A stretch of 64,000 nt of DNA, taken from the NCBI GenBank assembly GCA_003116975.1, contig BGKB01000063.1:248001-312000 (forward strand), read 5' to 3'. Position 1 is the first letter of the stretch; each line of letters begins with the position of its first letter. The notes under the pieces are model-generated. The model ran no database searches, was not told the DNA's origin, and saw only the letters and a list, made by a program, of their open reading frames with translations. This stretch comes from Aurantiochytrium sp. KH105. Taxonomy: Eukaryota; Sar; Bigyra; Thraustochytrida; Thraustochytriidae. This document shows, piece by piece, positions 37,001-46,000 of this stretch. Made by a program: the position numbers and the translations under genes.

Positions 37001-40000
37001 ATTGCGTCGCGTGAATGTCACCTCGTCTGGAGGGTTTTTTGGCGCTCTTGTCGGAGACAGCGACGATTACGCCTTTTATCGTGCACGCATCGTTGGCTGC
37101 TGGGCCTTCAAGTCTGACCCAACGGGTGCTCTGTGGAAAAAACGGTACATTACGGTCGAAGGCGGCTCACTCAAGTACTATAAAAGTATGAAGGCCTTCC
37201 GTAAGGCGCAGCCGCAAGGTATCATCAAGCTGCGTGCTGAATCCAAGTCTGTCTTTGTCAGAATGCAGGGAATGGTTCCTCCGAGGATCTACCGCAGCCA
37301 TCAAATGCTTCGTGAATGCGCTTTTCAGGTGGTGACACCCTCTCGTGTGTACGGTTTCATCACCTTTGGCCTTGAGGATAAGGAACGCATGACCCGTGCT
37401 TTGCTTCAAGTGCTCGCAGTTGAACCGAATCCTCTCGACATTGAAGGCTCTCGCGGCATCAATGCATTTCCTGCAAAGGTATACTCCGTCCGTGTGAGCC
37501 GTGGCGTAGCGGATCGAGTCGCACGGCAAGATACGGACGAACTCGAGCCGGGGAACGACGACAATGCTCGAACACAAACGCACGAAGACCCCGAGACCAC
37601 CGCCGCCAAGATCTTACTTGATGGGCACAGCTTGTATGTCTTTGACGAAGAAGTCGACCTCGAGGCGCAAAAGGGCGACGAAGTCCACGCGTCTCCGCTC
37701 ATTGCCATCGATCTGCAGGCATTTTGTGTAGTGAGACAGCCGCAAGGGAGATCGCACCGCATTGAGATTATTGGCCCCGAGTTCCGTGTTGTGGCAGACA
37801 ATGTCGATGTCGCCTCCAATATCTGCAGTGATGTGCTCTCGCGCACACGCACGGCGTTGAGTGTCCGCCCAATAGACGAGGATTTGGAGCAGGCTCGTTC
37901 GGATGAGGTCAACGCGCCGGATAAGACGCTCCGCATCGACTTTCAAATGAAGTTAAAGGGGGACAAGGCAATTGGAAACGCATCCTCCTTGCGGGTTATC
38001 ATGCTTCCATCCGGCCTCGACGCACGTGTAGAAGACCTCGAAACCTTGAGCGGTACAGTCTCTTTGCCAACGTCAACAAAATGGTGCACCGTGGACCAAA
38101 TTCTTCGTTTCGATGTGCTCGGCGGCATGTCGGGCGAAGACATCCTAGCGAGCACGCACATGATACTTTCGGCGGTCGAGCGCCCAGATGATCTGCAGCG
38201 ACGGGAAGAAATCTCGTTGTATCCAACTCTAAAAGATACATTTGCTCGACCTGACCTGCGAGACCCATGTGCGACCCTGATAGCGTCCGTGACGCTTCCC
38301 GAGTCAATTCTTCCAGCAAGCGGTCTTGGCCAAAGGACCGAGGACGCTTCTGGCCGCATAGAGGCAGGCCGGAACTTAACGCTCAAACTCGCTGGCGGAG
38401 AGTCTCGGAGCGCGCACGAACGCCAAGCCCCTGGTCTTCGCATCCAGATTGACGGCTTTGTTGAAAGTGTTCCAGTCCCCGTTGATCGTGCAAGTAGGTT
38501 TGCTGTCCCCCTTCACTCGCAGCGAAGCGATCTTTACGGGCTAGACGCAAGCCCCGAACTAGCTGCGACAAGCCTCTTTCGCTTTCAGAATGTCCCATTT
38601 ATGGGCTTGGTAGATATTCATTTTGAAGAAGGCGAAAAGCTTGCAAAGGTCTCGTCTTGCGCAATGTTGAAAAACCGATTGCAAGAGCAAGTCAATCTTA
38701 CGTTCCAAAAGCTTGCTCTGCACGCGCCTCTTAAAGCTGACGACGGCAACGCATCAGAAGGTCAGGCTTCGCAGCGTCTGGCATTTGATCAACGAGTTGA
38801 CACCGCGTGGGTCGCGGTACTTTCATCTTCTCGCAATGGAGACCGCGCATCGAACTGCGCGGAATACGTAAGCCCGACGGGATCCTCCACGAAAACTGTA
38901 CTGTATTCAGTAGCATCAGGGCCGAGCACAAGTAGCAGCTCTTATGCGCCCAGTGCCTGGGTTCTTCAAGGCTACGCAGAAGACACCAACGAGTGGGTGG
39001 ACCTGGATGCGCGCAGCGAGGTCGTCTTCACCGAAGCTGCACAACTTCGAGATTTTGCTGTGGAGAAGGTGCACGCATGCACGCGGTTCCGCATTCAGAT
39101 TTTAGACGGAAAACGCCTTGGAAGCGAGGGACCTGGACGTACTCGCGTGCAAAGCAAATCATTGTCTTCTTGGAGTCCATCATTGTCCGATGGATACAAA
39201 GTACATGTCGGCAACGTTGTGCTGTACTGGTCTTCGGAAAACGACTTTCGCCGCGATATTTCGCTCTTGCCCAACGAGACGACGCATATTCCGATCGAGT
39301 GTCTCGGCGCGGGCGGTGTACTGTGGGCAGACAATGGCGAGCCAACACGCATCCACGAATTTCTCGATATTCACCCCTGGCGCATGGCAAACCAGCCAGC
39401 GCGTCGAAAGCCACGATACGTACCAGTGAGCATGGATTCGCGGCCAGACAAGATTGCACCACAGGCTGAAAGATTTTGCGTCATGCACGTGAGCTTTCAC
39501 CACGTCAGAGATATCGCCAAAACGCTCAGCGAACGAGACGGGTCATCCCCTCGGTGGATTCTGACTCTCGATCCTCCCGTTCGTGTTGAAAATGTGCTGC
39601 CCTTTGCGCTTGAGGCGCGCCTGGCGCGTTCGGTAAAGGGCCAAACTCTCGGCTTGAATGATGACGGGTCCGATAATGCTCGTGCTGTTGTTGCGCGTGG
39701 CGAGCAGGAGCAATTCTTCGACGTCGACCCTGCAATCGGAACAGAGGGGTCACATTGGCGACAGAACTTGGAAGGAGGGGCTGTGGTAGAGGCAATTATG
39801 CTCCATTTTGCGATCCGTCGCGAGTCGGAGCTCTTACATAGCGACCCGGACGAGGCGCCCATGATTCTTGGGGAAGATCGTGAGTCTACGTATCAGGTGA
39901 GCATGCAAGGTAATCCAGATCTCTTTATCGACGTACAAGTGATCCCAGCTTCCGCAAAGGAGGAGCGCGACCCTGACCATCAGCATACGCACGCCGATGA

Positions 40001-43000
40001 TAACATCGATGAGTATGTCGACGCCGTAGAAGCGGGCGCGGAACCCGACGAAGCTGACGAAGGTTTTGGCGCAGCTCTTTCGATTCCGAGCAGCGCGACC
40101 TCGTTTGTTGCCGAAGCATTGCAGAACTCTCGCGACGGCGATGCCTGGGATGGCCCGGTTCCGTGTCTATGGCGCTCAAGAAGCGTCCCGCCGCTACGCG
40201 TCATTTTGTATTGCCGCTTCCTGGTTTTGAACTGGTCTGGACTGCCTCTTATCTTCGCTGGCAAGGCTCCCTCGCGATCGCTGCGCACAAAGATTGTGCC
40301 TCAGGCGTTCCAGACAAGTGAAGGCGGCGACCGGTTGGAAAGGGAGGAAGAGGAGAAAGAGGACGAGGGCCTGGGGATGGAAAAGGTATCGTTAGGCAAG
40401 GCAGGTTCCAAAAGCGCCAAAAAGTTGCTGCGGCTCAACATGTTTTCCCCCAAAGAGGAAAAGATGACCATGTCGCTCGAGAACGACCGTAGCGGTTGGT
40501 CGCGCGAATTCGGACTTGTAGTTGGTATGTCAGGCGAGGTGACCATTCCTCCCACTCCTGGAGCTTCCATCGTGCACCAGGTTGGCGTTCAAGTGACGAG
40601 CGGATCTGGTATCTTCTTGCGCACCAAGGTGGTCACGCTTACGCCCCGTTTCGTTGTGGCAAATCTCACGCAAGAACCAATTTACTTGCAACAAATTGGT
40701 GCAAATGAAGGCGACTGGCAACTCCAGCTCGATGCCGGTGTATTTGCTCCGTTCCATCCTGTCGATGTCAATAGAGATGGTGCGCTCGATGCAAAGGACT
40801 TTGCTGCGCGCATCGGGGTGCAGCAGCAAGACGGATCTACGGACGCTATGATGGTCTCACCTCACTTTCATCTCGACATTGTCAAAGAGCACTTGTTGCT
40901 GCTAGGGCCTGATGACGCCAAGCCAGCATCAATGCAGGAGTGCACTTGGAGAAACACGCTTGCTGCGCCTGTTGTTGCAAGACGAGCGTCCGAAGATCAG
41001 GCAGGACGAAGAGCTGCGGACCTCATCAACGCGAACGTGGAACTCATTGACAATGTCGTCCGAATTGTCTTGAGCAAGCCTCACCGCGCACGCGCGTACG
41101 AGTATCGTATCGACAATCTGAGCTCTTTTGTGCGTATCGGTGTTGTTCAGCAGAAGCAGTCTCATGCGAATATGGTCATGCTTGGCCCGGATGAACAAAA
41201 GGTGGAGTTTGTTTGGCCTGCCCCGGGAAAGAAACGAACGGTGGAGGTATTCCTAGAACTCGTGGGTCTCAACGCTCTCCGCTTTATTCCGCGGTCAAAG
41301 TATCGCACAATTGTATCTGTAGATTTTGACTCGCTGCGTGACCCACTTCGCGTGCAAGTTGGCGACCTGCAAGTAGAGGTTCGCGTGTCGGTGGAGGGTA
41401 TTACCAGAGTGCTGTCTGTCTCCGACCTCGCCGAAGCACGTGCGAGAAACCAAGTGCGCAAGGTCCTGCAAGAGCATGTGCAACGCATCGAGTCTCGGCT
41501 CCTCTCTGACCAGCAGCTCCTCTTGAGCAATATGACTCCTGCGGTGATGAAGGCCAACGCGAGCGGTGATGGGCATGGTTCATCTGCAGCTATAGATGGT
41601 GATGCCTACACATCTTGGCGAAGCGCGCAGCCACCGGCATCGCGTACCAAACTTGAATGCGAACTCGATGGTGAGCACGGCGAATGCATCGACGCATACT
41701 CATTCACGGTCGCGAGCCTTTCGTTGCATCCGCGTCGCTGGAAGCTCTATGGGCGACGTGCCAGGGCTGCGATTGACACAACTTGTCTCGTCAGCGATGA
41801 CGACGATGACGAATGGGAGCTTCTTGATGATCGTACCGATCCGTCGTTGCGCAAGGACCTCAAGTACTTTGAGGTGTCGCGATCACGTCAAACGCGTACA
41901 ACTGCCTTCCGATTGCCCTTTGTCCCCCCCCCCTGCAGCGCTTTCAAACTCGTGGTCGAAGGTCCTTTCGAGGTACGGCACTTGAATTTTTACAGGTCTC
42001 GAACGTCACTTGCAGCTGGCACCTTGGCAGGTGAAAACCTACAAGAAACGTCGGAGACCTGGGGAGATCAAACCCACGTGTGGGTAGCCTTGCTCGAAGC
42101 TCGCGATCTCCCTGTGATGGACATTTACTCAAGTGACCCCTATGTAAAGGTTCATGTGGGCAATCAGCATCAGCGTAGCAAGACCGTGTCGCGCTCTCTT
42201 CATCCCTGTTTCGACGAAGAGTTCTACTTTGACCTGCACGGGCCTCTGAATCAAGCGTTGGAGTTCGAGGTTTTTGACAAGGACCTTTTCACATCGGACG
42301 ATGTGATCGGACGCGCCTCGATTGAGCTTGACAATGACACTTTGCGCAACGGCTCACCGATGGAGGTTTGGGTTACGCTTTGGGATGGCAACGCGCCCCG
42401 TGGTCAGCTTCGCTTGGCAATGCAAGTCTACACGCTCATGATAAGCGAGGTGGACGCTACGTGTGACGACAATCGACTCGGAAGCATCGATGCGATTGTA
42501 GAAGAAGGGGACATGAATGGTGAAAGTGATAATGGTGGTGATGATGCAAGCATTGCGAAGCAAGGTCTTGAGTGCACTCCTTCGCGTCCGGAACTCTCGA
42601 GTGTGCGCTTCCCTGCACTCTTTGAGGAAGAGCTGGGACTCTTGCGCGCCCTCAGGGACAAGCTTGTGAAGGAGGGCGGTGTTTTACGAGCACTCTCCAC
42701 CTTCAGCTCTGTTGGCACGTATGATGGGCATTGGAGCAGACAATGGATGCGACGAGGCTCATTGAATCGAACGCCATCGAATGGGTCATTCACTTCGCCC
42801 CCGCAACAAACGCGCGTGGATCATGGCCCCACATTACAGATGCAAGACCTCGACACGGATATCAAGGTACGACTAAACATGACTGTTCTTCAGGCTGATA
42901 AGATCATCGACCCGCTCTCGATAGGCTGGAAATCGCAGCGGGGCAAACTTTCGCGTGATGACGTCGAAGTCTATTGCGTTGTTTCGTACGGAGACCGAGT

Positions 43001-46000
43001 TCTGCGAACAGATCCGATGCCTATGGTTCGCAGAAATGACGCGGAGGAGAGTCCTTCGCAGGCGCGTTCGCCCAGCTGGATGGGTCAACCCGCTTCAAGA
43101 CAATCCGATCGCACCTCAACGCAAGCGTACGAGTTTGAGGAAACGTTCGAGGAAGTTGGTCCCCTCGGCTTGCAGCTCGAGCGGCTTGACGATGGGTCCT
43201 TTTGCGTGCGTGCCATTGCATCAGAGAGCGCAGCGGCGCGAAAGAGCCGGCTACGACCTGGACTTCGGCTCACGGGAATTCAAAATACCCGCCTATCTGC
43301 AGACTGGAGTCTGTCTGCTCTGCGTGATATGCTTGGTACTTCACCGAGGCCCCTGCGACTCCGCTTCGAAGAGGATATGGTCTCGGTGCACCCCGAACCT
43401 CCGTTGCCCACAGCAATTGATTCTGAAGCGGAGCTGGCGCGGATTTTGTGGATGCAACAGCTTACCTTTGACGAGGCAGATACTCTGCGTGCGCGAGCGC
43501 GGCAAGAGTCGGATTCATTCGGGACAAACGCAAAAGGTCTCGAAGGCCAGCGTGCTCGAATTTCACTCTATGCGCGTGACCGTCGTGAGGCTCCTTCGCT
43601 GGATCTGTCTTCGGCGGGCGAGACGGACAAGGAGATACTCGTTCCTCTTCTTTTTATGTTTGGCGAAGACATTGAGACAGACAGTGAGCTGAATGCTGCG
43701 CGTGAAATGCGTGGGGACAAGGATGTGCTTTTGGGCCATGGCACTGTGCTGCTTCCCGAATTGAGTGTCGCGCCAACGGCAGCAGGGGCCGCCCGACGCC
43801 AGGTGGACTGCCCGCTTGCACTGCCGGGCAATGTCTTTGCGGGTCAAGTGTCGCTCGAAGTGAGCTGGAACGCCGCGCCGCCTGATGCTTCGGATATCGT
43901 GAAGCTCGCTCTCGACGTTCGCTTGGCAGGCTTGGGTGTCTCTCTTGTTGACATGACGACGCGGCAGTGCGAGCTGGCCTACATGTCCGTGCGAGATGCG
44001 CGGTGTTATGTGGCTCAATATGGCAACGGACGTCAAGTCTTGGACTTTCGTCTGGGCGCTCTGCAGGTCGATAACCAGCTGCCTTCGCCGGTGCACCCAA
44101 TTGTCCTAAGCGCCGCGCCCGTGCCATATGCGTGGTTGACGCATGAAGAGGCGTGTGCTTCGACTGACTTTGTACGAAAGGACGCGCTGGAACGTGCGAC
44201 TGACATAGCTGTGTCGCAGCCTGCGCTCTTGCTGACTGTGGTCAAGCGCGATCTCGGTGACTCTTCGTCCATGTATGTCGAGTATTGCGAGGCATTCTTG
44301 CAAGAGGTGAATCTTCGACTTGAGGAGCGCTGGCTCACGGCGGTCCAAGAGTTTGCGGCGTCCTTCTCCTCGCAGCAACCTGACAACGCTGCCCCTGTTG
44401 TGGACGCTGCTGGGAAGCGCTGGCGTAGCAAGGACGGTGCCGAAAGCAGTAGCGATGGAGCGAGTCTGCACGACACGGGGTCGGCCAGGGGTTCCGAACG
44501 TGAATTTGGTCAAAATTCTTATCGCCAACATCAAGGTGAAGAGCAAGAAGGACGCCACGCAGGTCAGGAGCGCGACGAGGCGATGGCTCAAGATGGAGAG
44601 AACGCGTGGAGCGCCTTTTGCCCGAACGCGCCGTTTCAATGGGTGGACTCTCTCTCGGCGAGATCCGGGGCAGATACGCACGCGCGCATTCTCATTGAGC
44701 GGGCCGACCTGAAACCTGTGAAAATCAACCTCACCTTTTCCATGACTTCAGACGTGGAGTCTCGTGCGGACAACCGACTCAAAATTCTGCATTTGATGCA
44801 GGGCATCCCTGTTCTGGCTGCGCTCTTTAGCGCGCTCGTGAACACTGTGGCAAATATCACGGATGCCCCATTACGATTTAATTCGCTGCAGATCTTCAAC
44901 GAGAGTCTCTCGCAAACGATGCTGCGGAATACCTTTGTGCAGCACATTATGGGTCAGCTCTTGGGCAACCTTTCGCAGATGGGTAATCTATTGGCCTCTG
45001 CAGATCTACTGGGGAGTCCTGTGCAGCTGATTGGTAGTTTCGGTCAGGGAGCGTACTCGTTCTTTTACGAGCCAGCGTTGGCCATGTCCATGGGCGGATA
45101 TCTCTCGATCGGCAAGGGACTGCGCAAGGGGGGTGTAGAGCTGGTACGTAGCACAACGCATGGTGCGTCTGCATCTCTGGAGAAGTTTGCCGAGTCGGCG
45201 AGTCGTGCGTTGAGCCAAGCTTCCTTGGACTCGCGATACGTGCGACTCCAAGCCCGTCGGCGCATGGACGTGGTGCACGAGCCAATCAATCTTATTGAAG
45301 GTGCCCTCTCCAGCTCGGAGGCTCTTAGTCTGGGCATGCTCGACGCCTTGACCGGCATTGTGAGTCTGCCTGTGCGCGATGTCTCGTATCGGGGAGCAAC
45401 AGGAGTAATCACAGGCGCAGGCAAGGCTGTTGCTGGCATTTTTGTCAAGCCTGTTTGCGCCATGTGTGACGCGACGTCACTCTTTTTTAAGGGCGTTCGC
45501 AACACCACGGAAACTCTTCACAAGCAGCAATTGCCCGTCCGCTTGCCGCGCATGGTGCGTGCTGGCCATCAGCTCGGGCCATATTCTGCGCGCGAGGCAG
45601 TTGGAGTATACTTGCTGCGCCGCTGCGGCATTGCAGACACGCAGACGTACGTTTATCACGAGTACGTGTTTGGCGCCCCGGCGCCTGGAACACCGTCTGG
45701 CCTTCTCGACTCGCATGCGCAGGATGAGGAGGTCTTTGAGCACTGGGTCGAACACAACCCGCTCGTGTTGCTCGTCACGGAAGGCCTCGTTTTGCTTTTG
45801 CACATTCGGACAACGGAGACGTTATGGTGCGCCCCCTTGAGCAGCGTGCGGACGACTGGATTTGGTCGCATGGTCGAGGTCGTGCTGGCCTCGAGTGCGG
45901 GTGCGATGCCGATCGTGCGTCGCGCGTCGGCGTTGCAGCAGCACCAGCAGCACGCAGCCGACTCGCGACGCGTAACACCAGGAATTGCAGCTGACGCCGG

